64,000 nt of DNA, taken from contig VICG01000013.1 in NCBI GenBank assembly GCA_008692225.1, positions 620,001 to 684,000 of the forward strand, given 5' to 3'. Position 1 is the first letter of the stretch, and each line of letters starts with the position of its first letter. Both the position numbers and the translations under genes were made by a program. This document shows, in pieces, positions 38,076 to 48,710 of this stretch. Below the pieces are notes generated by a model. It was not told the DNA's origin, searched no databases, and was given only the letters and a program-made list of their open reading frames with translations. Source of the stretch: Monilinia fructicola. Taxonomy: Eukaryota; Ascomycota; Leotiomycetes; Helotiales; Sclerotiniaceae.

Positions 38076-39359
38076 ATGGCATCCGGAAACCCCACGCTTA
38101 TCCACTCTACAATCAGCTCCAGCTACAACTCCAATCACGGACCCAGCAATGATATTGCCTCATTCAAAGAAGTACTCTCTTCCTCCACTAGAGTTCTTGC
38201 TCTTTGTGGTGCTGGTCTTGGTGCTTCTTCTGGTCTTGACACTTTCCGAGGGCCAGGTGGCATGTGGAGAAATTATCGCTCACAATCACTTGCTACCCGG
38301 GATGCTTTTACGAGCGATCCGGGCTTGGTCTGGTTGTTCTATTCGTATAGACGTCATAAGGCTTTGGCTATGGAGCCAAATGAGGGGCATTTCGCGCTGG
38401 CGGAGTTAGCTAGGAGAATGAGGAAGGATGGAGAGGAGGGTTTCCTGTGTTTGACGCAAAACGTTGATGGTGAGTTGCTGAAGAGATAAATTTTCGTGCC
38501 TATTTTTTACTCTTTGGGGTAGAATCAAAGGCACCGTTCCTGGAGGAAAACGAGAACTGCTGAGCGGCGTTTCATAAGTCTTCATCTGAGTCGGAGTGAT
38601 CCGAGCTACTTTGTTCCTGAAGAAATTTGGAATCTTTACTGATTCCCATTAGGGTTGGCTCAACGCGCAGGTCATCCGGAAGGTTCGCTCAAACTTCTCC
38701 ATGGGTGTCTTTACGACATTAAATGCGCCAATTCCGTTTGTGATTACCGCGAACGCAACAACTTCAATGATCCTTACCATCCATCACTTGGAATTTCCAG
38801 TGAAGACGATGAAAAGCTTCTACCCGCAGCCAATAAAGTAGTGAGACCTCCCATTCCATCATATTTTAGCCCCGTATTGTTATCTCGGGCTCGCTCTGGA
38901 TTCCGAGTTGATTCTGGCTCCCGCAGAACCGCACATAGCTAACCCAACCTCCAGCAAGCCGTAGCCACCTATCTTGATCCTAATAAAAGTACCACCACCA
39001 TCAGTAAAGACGAGCTTCCTCATTGCCCTAAGTGTATAACTTCTCTCTTACGTCCAGACATCGTTTGGTTCGGCGAAGCTCTACCCGGGAATACTATAGA
39101 CGAAATAGATCAATGGATTGATAAAGCTCCCATCAATCTCATATTAGTAATTGGGACGACAGCACAAGTATACCCAGCAGCTGGATATGTTGATATGGCC
39201 CGGCATGCTGGGGCAAGAGTTGCGGTCATTAATATGGATGGAGAGGGATTGGGTAGTGCGGGTGGATTGGGGAAGGATGATTGGTTGTTTGTGGGGGATG
39301 CAGGCACGATTTTGGAAGAAATTTTAAGTCGTCCAAGTAGTGAGAAGGAAAAGGAGTGA
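38076..39359 (+). CDS. Sirtuin, SIRT5-like NAD-dependent protein deacylase
   Basis: Removes acyl groups from lysine using NAD. Exons 38076-38469, 38653-38840, 38955-39359; 328 residues and all junctions in frame. NAD motif CGAGLGASSGLDTFRGPGG, then the Tyr and Arg of FYSYRR that in SIRT5 bind succinyl or malonyl groups, TQNVDGL, the catalytic His in LLHGCLYDIKC, zinc ligands in KCANSVC and HCPKC, RPDIVWFGEALPG and VIGTTAQVYPAAGY. The presence of the Tyr/Arg pair suggests desuccinylase-type activity (inference from SIRT5). The normally conserved Ser of GAGxS is Gly here. An in-frame ATG at 37983 would add 31 mostly basic residues that could serve as a presequence; I chose 38076. Confidence 0.9.
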
Positions 39360-40063
39360 ACGAGGGTTTGAGAGGGTCACATAGTGTGCAGGGATCGAAC
39401 TGAATATGCGATGGTTGTGGTCTTAGATGATTTCTGGTGGTCAAGAAGCATGCACGCATGGCTTTCCGAGATTGATAAAAGAGATTGATATTTTACACTG
39501 AGAACCAACCTTCCAAACCTTATGAAAGCTCAAAAACTTGAACACTCTTATCGAGAGGGAGCAAATTTCCACTATTTCCGTATTAGGATTCAGACTCTAC
39601 CATCAGCCAATATGTTCATATATAACAGTTCAACAACTAAATCTTTAACCTCAGCTCCCATTACATGTTTCCTTTCAAACATCACTTATTGCCCTCATGT
39701 TATATACAATGCCAATGCACCTCAATTTTTAGGATATAATCTACATATGAATTCCACGAAAGATTCAAATCAATAACTTTAGCTTCCCCTACCCCATCTT
39801 CTCAGGTTCCAACATCCCATAGGGTAAATATCAATGTAAGCCGGCCCAAACCAAACCTTATATACAGCCCTCACGAAAGCAACAAGCTTTGACATATGCA
39901 TATGTAACTATTAGTTACCTAGCCTCTACCTCACACCAAATACTAAGCCTGCCATGCACCCGCCCATACCCATATCCATCCAAAATTGACCACTCTCTTC
40001 CACACTTGTATGTTTCTATATAAATTTTATTTTCTGACTCTCTTCCATCAAACAGTACAACCA
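39360..40063. other. Gene-free stretch upstream of tRNA-Glu
   Basis: 704 bp of AT-rich sequence, with the sirtuin 3' region on the left. No gene or repeat recognised. Confidence 0.6.
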
Positions 40064-40169
40064 TCCGAATTAGTGTAGGGGTTAACATAACTCGCTTTCA
40101 AACATCATCTGTTCTTCAACACCTGATAACTGAACCGAGTAGCCCCGGGTTCGATTCCCGGATTCGGAA
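40064..40169 (+). tRNA. tRNA-Glu (anticodon TTC) with a 34-nt intron
   Basis: Cloverleaf read by hand. Acceptor stem TCCGAAT (40064-40070) pairs with ATTCGGA (40162-40168), discriminator A at 40169. D arm GTGT...ACAT; anticodon stem ACTCG (40090-40094) pairs with CGAGT (40136-40140); anticodon loop starts CTTTCA, giving TTC at 34-36. The intron is 40101-40134, in the usual place one base after the anticodon. T arm CCGGG-TTCGATT-CCCGG. The A box is within TAGTGTAGGGGTTAACAT, and the B box is GGTTCGATTCC. Confidence 0.93.
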
Positions 40170-41218
40170 TTTCTTTTTGCATTCCCCATGTGTCGAAAGC
40201 ATCACATTTTAGATCTTTTCTCGATGTCTTTCTAGTTTCCTTCTCTTTTGCATTTTTGACGTTGAAGATTCTTTCACAAAGGCCGAAGTGGAGTGTGGCT
40301 GGAGAGTGGGGCTCGAAATTTTGGAGAGTTAAGTTGCCCGCTCGGTTCTCGGTAGATTAGGTATCGTTAGCGTCTAATGTATAGAGGACCAAGCAATCTA
40401 GCATATCGGCATCTAGCAGGCTACATACAGAGATCTGAGGGTCCCTAGACTTCTTAGGGCTAGACATCTAGACACTACTCTCGAAGAAGTAAAAGTACCG
40501 GTGAAAAGGATTTTGTGGCAGTCCTATCATTAGACTCCGAATTTCGAGTTAGTTTCTTTCCTTATCTAGAAGTTTATGATTGACCGAGGTGCGCGAACAG
40601 ATTTGTAAATTTATTCACGAAATGACAATGTAGGTAAATTCTTACGTGAGGAGATAGTGAGTCATGCACTCGTGACGGTTTGATCATTTAATAATTAACA
40701 AAAATTGGTATTTTACATGCTAAATCTAACCTGACCTAGCTCCAGTACCCCAAAGATAACAAAACCTACTCTGGTATCTCTTTCACGAACAATACCATAC
40801 CACTCCCCCAAATAGAGACATTTAGGTAACTATTAAAAGTTTCGAATAAGGGAATTCATAGTAGCGATCGATTCACTATTATAAACTAATCCCAAAAAGG
40901 CAACTATGAAATCCTCGCCCCACTTCATATTCATCCATTTCGATGAATATAGAGTGGAGCTTTCATTTTCATCGAAATTAGCCTAATATAGCTAAAACGG
41001 GCGTTAATCTTGAAGATATATACTTATATTAGAATTACTAATCAATCTAGCCTATCCGCTTGTATAGAATACTATACCATTTATAATCTTGCTAATTTTG
41101 AAAAGTATGAATAGTAGCTAAATGCTTTTTAATAGGATCTTCATATTCATAGACTATGCCTATTATAGAAACTATGAAAATGAAAATGAAAACTGGCTAA
41201 ATGTCTCTAATATCTAAT
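40170..41218. other. Gene-free stretch downstream of tRNA-Glu
   Basis: About 1 kb without a gene between the tRNA and the amidase stop. The right half, 40813-41209, is a MITE-like element described separately. A T-rich stretch that may end polymerase III transcription follows the tRNA at 40171-40178. Confidence 0.6.
40813..41209. mobile_element. MITE-like element with 13-bp inverted ends and TA dinucleotides
   Basis: The left end TAGAGACATTTAG (40813-40825) is a perfect inverted copy of the right end (41197-41209). The outer TA at both ends fits a TA target duplication. The 397 bp interior is AT-rich and noncoding and contains its own hairpin near 40921-40956 (CACTTCATATTCATC against GATGAATATAGAGTG). 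The short termini make this less certain than the element at 21847. Confidence 0.55.
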
Positions 41219-43596
41219 CTACTTTCCCAACGCCTCCCCCAGCATCCCCGTAATAGCAATAACCTTTTCCTCCTGAAACCTCCTTCCCACAATCTGCACC
41301 GAAACGTGCGCACCGTCGTAAATTTCCGGATCATCTAGTCTCCCCATTAGCTTCCTTCTTTCTTTCACGCCGAGTCCTTGGACTATAGGAGATAACAGGC
41401 CATTCAACTTACAGCATTTCCAAACCTTCTCATCCTCCGCGTTCAACGGTGTATACCCATGATCAAAAAGATCAATATTCTTGTCTACCGTTGTAACGGG
41501 TAGTATCGCAGCGCTATAATCGAGAAGGTTGACGAATGTCGAGTATGCTGTTCATGAATCATCAGCCCTCGTTCTTTTCCGCACCGCAATGCCAACCTGT
41601 TAAATGCAACTGGAGAGAAGAGAACAAACCTATATAATCAAACGTCATGGAAAGATTTGCAGGCATAGGAGCCAGCGGAGTGATGACTGCATCGACAGCT
41701 CTCCCTGTCCCAGTAAGTTCTGCAGTACTGTTCCAATATTCCATATATTCCTTTTGGTATTCTCTCTTTTCAACATTGACAGCTGCAATATCGAAGCCGG
41801 TCATTTGAGGTTTGAGGGAACTGTAATGACTTTGAATTTGTGGGATCATAGGTTCGCCTGAGAGTGCTAGAGCTTCGTGAACTGTAAATTGTGAGCTTAG
41901 ATAATTGAGAGATTGCGATTTTGGACGATAACATACCATCTTTACCGCCGTCAAATGACCACGCTTTGCTCTGGAGAGTTGTTAAGGGAGGTATATATGC
42001 AAGGGTAGATAGAGTTACTTACTCCTATAGCGCATCCTCGTTGGTGAGAAGGTGGATTCCACTAGATTGTGGTGATTAGCGATTGCTTATACATTTGATT
42101 TGGATGATTTTCTCAATTTTCATGATAATTCGAGTGTTCTTTCTACTCACTTCAATAGTTTTATGGCCAAGTCTCTTGACTGTATTAACCACGATATCAA
42201 TGGCTCTAGCAACGGGCGGTTGAGGAGCAACCCCTCTATCGCATTTGAAAACCCCAAAGGCCAATTGTCCACCTCCGTTAGATTTGATAGTATCAAGAAT
42301 CATCTGTTCTTGTTCATCACGCCACGGTATTTCACACACTAATGGATCATGTAGCCAAGGCTGAGCACTGAGGATGCTCTTCATGAGCAATTTCAAAGAT
42401 CTAGCTGTGGTAGCAATGGGCCCCACAACAGATAAAATAGTATTTTGTCCGGCCAAACTATTGGCCATACCTTCATATGGCATTCTACCTGCCGAAGGAC
42501 GAATACCATAAAGGCCATTGAAAGCCGCTGGAATACGAATACTTCCTCCAACGTCCGTCCCAAATCCTACTGGACTTCCCCTTAATCCAATCAATGCCCC
42601 CTCACCCCCAGAACTTCCACCTGGCCCTAGTAATCTATTCTTTGGGTTCTCCGTCGTACCCATAATATTGTTGACAGTCTCACCCGCCATAAGTGTTTGA
42701 GGAACGCTTGTTTTACAAAACATGATCGCACCAAGACTTCGCAATTCTTTGACCATTTCGCTCTCAAACACTCGCTCTTTCCCCGTACCCTTCTTTCCTT
42801 CGAAGGTTCCAATCCAGCCCACATAACCCATCGAGGTTTCTACACCTTTAACATGAAACCTGGATGCTTGATGAGAAATCCGCATTAGAAAAGAAAAAAA
42901 AAGATCCAAACTTACTGGTCTTTTAAGCTGACTGGGAGCCCATGCAGTGGGCCAACTGGTTTTTTGTGCTGAGCAAAATAATCGTCAAGTTTTTGTGCTT
43001 CTAAAATAGCATCATCGAAGAATATTTCATGCAAACAATTGACCTGTATAAGAATATTAGAAATACGTTATCAAAATTGAATATCAACCACCAACCAGTT
43101 GATGAGCTAATGATGCTCGGTGACAGAAAGCTTCACAAACTTCTCGTGACCTCCATTCGCCACTACTAGTTTTCTCTACTATTCCCACAGCGTCTGTTTC
43201 TGTAATCTCAATCTCTCGAGCGGAAAGAAATTGCTGAATGTAATCCCCTGTTACGTCTTTCCGTTCATCGACCGAGGGTATCGAATCTAAGCGCCACTTT
43301 CCAGGAATTAGTCCATTGACCGAATCACGCTTATTCTTTGCAATGGTTTGCCAATCTGGCATGGTTGTTTTTGGACAAAGCTGACGATTTCTTTCGATGA
43401 ATTTCTTGCTCCAGTACATCCTGATGTAGGAGGCGGTCATGATGACAGAATTTATAATATATTTGTGCTGGATGTACCATAGTATGTCTGATTTTGCTGG
43501 TTGAATTGCCGACCAGCGGCCCATAATGGGCATTTTTGGTTGAGGAGATCCATCGTTACTGCCCATAATAATTTCTTCAATTTTTGAAGAATTCAT
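41219..43596 (-). CDS. Amidase-signature enzyme (acetamidase/general amidase type)
   Basis: Hydrolyses an amide to acid and ammonia by a Ser-cisSer-Lys triad. Exons, complement: 43096-43596, 42916-43043, 42151-42859, 42023-42061, 41937-41970, 41630-41881, 41413-41547, 41219-41334; 637 residues with every junction in frame. The Lys is in GLPVSLKDQF (split by intron 2), the two Ser in LGPGGSSGGEGALIGLRGSP and GFGTDVGGSIRIPAAFNGLY. The C-terminal part ends YDGAHVSVQIVGRRFQEEKV. The 100-residue N-terminal part (MNSSKIEEIIMGSNDG...) is longer than in Aspergillus AmdS, with a hydrophobic run near residues 45-60 that may be a weak membrane contact. Substrate cannot be told from the sequence. The stretch upstream is only 202 bp from the ALKBH1-like gene, same strand. 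Confidence 0.9.
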
Positions 43597-43798
43597 GAAA
43601 GAATGAAAATTGCAGGATGATGTTGCGACACAACACAGAGGAGTAGAGCTTTTTTATATAAAATTTTTGCTCAACATGATAAGGAAATATTAGTGTATGT
43701 GTGCGCGGGCTTTTATCAATGCATTAGGTGTCTTAGTCGGAAACTATCGTATATGTATCATGATAAGGGGCTAAATTTGAAATTGGCGAATTAAAGCC

Positions 43799-45278
43799 TT
43801 AAATGACCGACTCCCGTTCCCGCACTTGTCGCACATTCAGATTGATTCTCTTATCAACCATAAATTGTGAGAACTCGTTTATATCCATTTCGAGTTGTGT
43901 GAGATATTCTGGGCACGTGCCAGGGATTATCTTGGGAACTCCATGCCAGGCAAATCGAGATTCTTCCTGCATATAGAGTACATCGCCAGATTCCAAACGG
44001 ATGGCTATGTGATCTTTATCGGATTTTGGATTACTCAAGGCAATCATGAAGATACAGTCACAACCAAGACTGATGCTGACTAGGCCACGATCCACACTCT
44101 CTGCACCGTCCCGATGTAACTGTAAAGTATCTTTTGGAGAATAGAAATTGACGATGGCTGCTTGCGGTTCCATATCAGGGAACAGACCTTCAACAAGATT
44201 TGCAATGTCAACTGGAAATTTTGGGGGTTCCTCTTCAGGGTATACTTTATTTGTCCAATCATACTGCCCTCCAAGTGTAATCCAGCGCAACTTTTTCGTC
44301 ATGACTTCCCGGTAATTTAATGATTTTGGGTGCACGGTGGGATCTTTAGGCATGGCAACAATAGAATCTCCAGAAGCAGTCTCAGAAGGTGGAAATTTGA
44401 CATCGTAATGGGCATGAAGGTTTGTCATATGTTTTGGATCCAGAAGATCACGGTGTACTATTCGCCGGATCAACTCTTTTTGAATCTGTGGGGGAATGAG
44501 AGATGGAAAGACTTTGAGACCTACATCTTGATTAGAAACTGCTTTGTAGGGCGCTATAGAGGAGTCAAGAAAAGGAAAAAAGAAAAGAAGTGCAGCTCTC
44601 TAGATACCAAAGGAACTAAGGTATCACACAATGCAAGTGTCTTCGTGATAGCTATGACAATCTATCATGAGCCTTTTTAAACAAAGATCTTTATGTATAA
44701 AAGTTTAATAGCCAAGCTTTTTGCTTGAAGAATTATGGACTTTTCAGATGAGTTTAATCCTAAATGAGCTGACTGTTCAAAAAAAGGAAAAAAAGCCCCC
44801 CTCCAAAAGACGGCCATAGATAGTAAAGACGGGTATTGCCAATGGCTTCACATCAGAAGAAAAAAAAAGAGTATGGTTTCCTACCCGGTATAACCTCTGA
44901 ACCATATGATAATCCCTCAGGTTGTGATTCAGAAAAAGGCTGCTCATAGTTTGGCGACATTGGTCCGATGGAGGGGACCGTATTCATGAACTTCTTAAAA
45001 ATTATGCTTCGAGCCTTTGCTGGTAGGCTTTCTCCAGGTAAACCAACTCGACAAAGATCGTCAAGACCAGCAGAAGAGTGAGAATCTTGGGCTGCGGAAT
45101 AAGTGGTCTGTTTATAAAGCTTGAATGCCTCTTTCAAATGCTTTGGGGCACTCATATGAAGGTCTTTTTGCTCCATCTTCGCTTTGGTGGTGCTAGTGAT
45201 GTTGCTTTGATGAGAGAGAGTCTCTTCCGCCTTGGTCATCGGTGTGGTAACAGATCGATCCGGGTGCTTGTTCTCCAT
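43799..45278 (-). CDS. ALKBH1-like 2-oxoglutarate/Fe(II) dioxygenase
   Basis: AlkB-family demethylase; ALKBH1 relatives act on methylated tRNA or DNA bases. Exons, complement: 44885-45278 and 43799-44520; 371 residues. The N-terminal 135 residues are less conserved (KHLKEAFKLYKQTTYSAAQD). The fold has LRWITLGGQYDWTNKVYP, AAIVNFYSPKDTLQLHRDGAE with His and Asp ligands (HxD), GLVSISLGCDCIFMI, ESGDVLYMQEESRFAWHGVP with the second His, and RINLNVRQV with the 2-oxoglutarate Arg pair. All active residues are present. I use the ATG at 45278 (MENKHPDRS). The intron is long (364 bp) and rich in A runs near 44870. No frameshift was found. Confidence 0.9.
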
Positions 45279-46162
45279 CTTCACAAGTTTGATATCCCAG
45301 GTGTTGAATGACAGAGACCTAAAGTTCTGGACTTATGATTTGACTCGAACTTTCAACAAACAGGGAAGTTATTAATGATCTGTCTCATCTCATCCAAAGA
45401 TTAATGTTCCTACAATAGATCGTACGCGTGCCTTACTCCAAAAGAAAAAAAAAATACTGTAATAAATACTCGTGTACTGGAGTAGAAAGTCTCTACTAGA
45501 GACAGATAGAGAGCAGCTGGACCAGGGTCAATGTATATTTTAAACCTTTTCGGTATAACTTATGGCCGATTCCGCGTTAGAACTAGCAAGCAACCAACCA
45601 AGCAACCAACCTTAACGCGCGGCTATGCCGCCCGGGTTACGGATTGTTTAATGTTTGGATTATTTTCTTGTTTACTTCTTGAGAACAAATAAATAACGAC
45701 AATACCAAAGTTACCGTTTAATACGGATTCTTCTTCAATAACTTCACCCATTCCATGTACAATTCGACTACACTACTACTCAAACAAATACAACATATAC
45801 GCACACACAAACATATACAAGATTCTTTAAAATTCTAGTACGACTAATAGACCCAAAACAACAATCCTTGATCATAAACATCTTTTTCCTTACCTAGCTA
45901 ATTGGCTGGTTCCTCTCTCATTTACCACTACACAACACCACACCACACTACACTGCCACGTTCGGAATTCCTCAGATCTTTGCACACCCAGTCTAACAGG
46001 TCTCTCTTTCAAATTAGATGCTGTTGTTATTATAAACTCAGAACCAACTACCATCCCAAACTGCCCCTCATTCACCGCCCCACTTCCACGGACAAAAGCA
46101 GATTTATTATTTGATCTTGATCTTTACGTTCTTTAACCTCTCAACACCAAACAGATTAGATA
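45279..46162. promoter_or_regulatory. Divergent spacer of ALKBH1-like gene and CDK1
   Basis: 884 bp between the two starts. It has repeats of AAGCAACCAACC at about 45588-45610 and a CACA-rich, T-rich leader up to CDK1. No gene recognised. Confidence 0.5.
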
Positions 46163-47362
46163 ATGGAGAATTATCAGAAGTTGGAGAAGATTGGAGAGGG
46201 TAGGTTCTTTGCGCCAATCCCCCTCCCCCCCCTCCCCCCCTCGCAGAATACATAGTGAAGAATATCTTGTTTACTAAACCATACGGTGAATCAAACTAAC
46301 ATTGTTTCACGCGCAGGTACTTATGGTGTTGTTTACAAAGCCAAAGATCTTTCCCATCCTGGACGTATCGTTGCTCTCAAGAAGATCAGACTCGAGGCGG
46401 AAGATGAAGGAGTTCCCAGTACTGCTATTCGAGAGATTTCTCTTCTCAAGGAGATGAATGATCCAAATATTGTTCGACTCCTGAATATTGTTCACGCAGA
46501 TGGCCATAAACTATACCTCGTATTTGAGTTTCTCGACCTTGATCTTAAGAAATATATGGAGGCCCTTCCAGTTTCTGATGGCGGTAGAGGTAGAGCTTTA
46601 CCGGAGGGATCTGGCCCGGATTTGGGTAGATTGGGTTTGGGTGATGCTATGGTTAAGAAGTTCATGAGTCAATTGTGCGAAGGTATTCGATACTGCCACG
46701 CACATCGAGTTCTTCACCGAGATTTGAAGCCCCAGAACTTGCTCATTGATCGTGAAGGTAACCTCAAGCTTGCAGATTTTGGTCTTGCTCGTGCCTTTGG
46801 TGTTCCTCTTCGTACATACACTCATGAAGTTGTCACTCTGTGGTATCGTGCTCCTGAAATTCTTCTCGGAGGTCGTCAATACTCTACTGGCGTGGATATG
46901 TGGTCTGTTGGATGTATTTTTGCCGAGATGTGCACAAGAAAGCCATTGTTCCCTGGTGACTCGGAAATTGACGAAATCTTCAAGATCTTCAAGTAAGAGA
47001 GTCAACCTACCAGAATTTTTATTTACCCCGATTGCACTCATAATTACCTCTTGCATGAGCTAACATATTTCAGGCTTTTAGGTACACCTAATGACCAAGA
47101 ATGGCCCGGTGTCAGCGACAAGACTTGCTTCCCGGATTTTAAGCCTTCATTCCCCAAATGGCAACGCGACATGAGCCAACCCCTTTGCACCAATCTCGAT
47201 GATAACGGACTTGATCTTCTCGAATTGATGCTTGTATATGACCCAGCTGGGCGTATCTCTGCCAAGCAGGCATGTCAACACCCATACTTCGAGGAAGGAA
47301 GCGCTGCATACTCTGGACGAGGCTTGGGGGCAACATACAAACCTTCAAATGGATATCACTGA
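46163..47362 (+). CDS. CDK1: Cyclin-dependent kinase 1 (Cdc2/NimX)
   Basis: Cell-cycle protein kinase driven by cyclins, needed for S phase and mitosis. Exons 46163-46199, 46317-46992, 47074-47362; 333 residues with all junctions in frame. Start [20 protein letters not shown] has the inhibitory Thr/Tyr pair in the Gly loop. Then [20 protein letters not shown] containing the PSTAIRE helix, [12 protein letters not shown] catalytic loop, [20 protein letters not shown] with the activating Thr, and [10 protein letters not shown]. Between the hinge and helix D there is an insert of about 25 residues ([19 protein letters not shown]), which is usual for filamentous fungi. The C-terminus is [17 protein letters not shown]. 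Intron 1 has a run of C and T, making an awkward stretch for sequencing. Confidence 0.98.
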
Positions 47363-48069
47363 GGACTGAAAAAAACCAATAATTGCAAATATTGGATGGT
47401 TACGAGTTTGCGACGAGATGAGCTGAGATGATTTATGATATGAAAAACAACGGGATGTGACGGTCACTGAATTAATGAAAGGTTGATTAGGGCGGGACGG
47501 GGTGAGGGGAGATGAATGAATAGAGCTTACAGCTATACATAAAATAGTCATGAGCTTCAGGATAAGAATTACATGCATGGAGGGGGCCTATTCAGAATGG
47601 AGTAGATGGGATACACTTTTATGGCTGGTTACAAGCTACATCTATTTTTCTTCTTTCTTTGATTTATTCACCTCTACTACCCTATGTTTTCTGCGCCTTT
47701 TGTTTTCTCTTGTACTTGCGTTTTGCGAGTGTCGGTAGGCAGGCAATGAATGGGTGACGTCGTCCTGGCATGGTTGCGGTCGGATTGATGACATTTGTAC
47801 TGTTTACAGTTGTACAGAAAGAACCAAAATATACCTTTTTTTTGTCAAAGGTACTCTCTGATTTGTACAAGTGAAATGCAATGCTCCTCTAAATTGCTGA
47901 CTCTGAGTTAAGATTTTGCCAGGAATGTATAGCATACCCAACTTTCTATTCACCCCACCATCTATTTCCCAAACGCCTAATTAGGATCTCCCGGCTCATC
48001 ATATCATTCAATTCACATCATCCATTTCCCTTTCCCATTCTTTTTTGCACAAATCCCCTCGTACTCCTC
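47363..48069. other. Convergent intergenic region between CDK1 and FMN1
   Basis: About 700 bp with the 3' regions of two convergent genes. The left part is A/G-rich, the right part pyrimidine-rich. I see no gene. Confidence 0.6.
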
Positions 48070-48710
48070 CTACTCCTTCTCCACCCCCAATAACCACGCA
48101 TCATCTCCCTCGCCATCTCCCCTCCAATTCTCCCTCTCCAAACTCCTCCTGGCGACCTCAATATCCGTCTCTATATCCCTCACCAAACTCTCCTTATCCA
48201 CATAATCCAATTCGGGGCGTATATACCCCAAAATCTTGACGCGCATCTGCGCACCGTAGAAATCGGAAGAAAATTTGGACAAGATGTGCACCTCGGCGGA
48301 TCTAACGGTGTTGCGGTAGAAGGGGTTGTAGCCAATGGACATCACCATGGGGTAGAGGCGTGTGTTTGGATTCGCGGGAGCGGAGGTGGGCGGCGGAGTA
48401 CTCTGCAGCGCCGAATGCGATGCCGGGAGGTCCAGGGCTGCGTACCCGAAGTAGACGCCCGAGGCTACGGAGTCGATCCAGGAAACGTTGGTCACGGGGA
48501 TGTTGGCCGTGGGGATTCCGAGCTACGGGGTGTTAGGTTCGTTTTGGGGAGTTGGGGGTCTCGGGGTGGGAGAGGTGGGAGGGGGGGGCTTACTTCTTTG
48601 GAGCCGCGGCCGAAGCCGGAGACGACTTCGCCTTGCATGCGGAGGGGGTAGGGAGGTTCGGGGCCGCTTTCTGCGCCGACGATTTGGGGACGGGGTTCTG
48701 AGGTTGGCAT
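48070..48710 (-). CDS. FMN1: Riboflavin kinase
   Basis: Phosphorylates riboflavin to FMN using ATP. Exons, complement: 48594-48710 and 48070-48522; 189 residues. The N-terminal part has PYPLRMQGEVVSGFGRGSKE joined across the intron to LGIPTANIP, the GRGSKELGIPTAN motif of eukaryotic flavokinases. Then VASGVYFGYAAL, RLYPMVMSIGYNPFYRNTVR, AEVHIL and DFYGAQMRVKILGYIRPE. The C-terminus LVRDIETDIEVARRSL is normal. A short Pro/Ala-rich insert (STPPPTSAPANP) separates the second and third beta strands. The gene is GC-rich compared with its surroundings. No frameshift. Confidence 0.95.
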
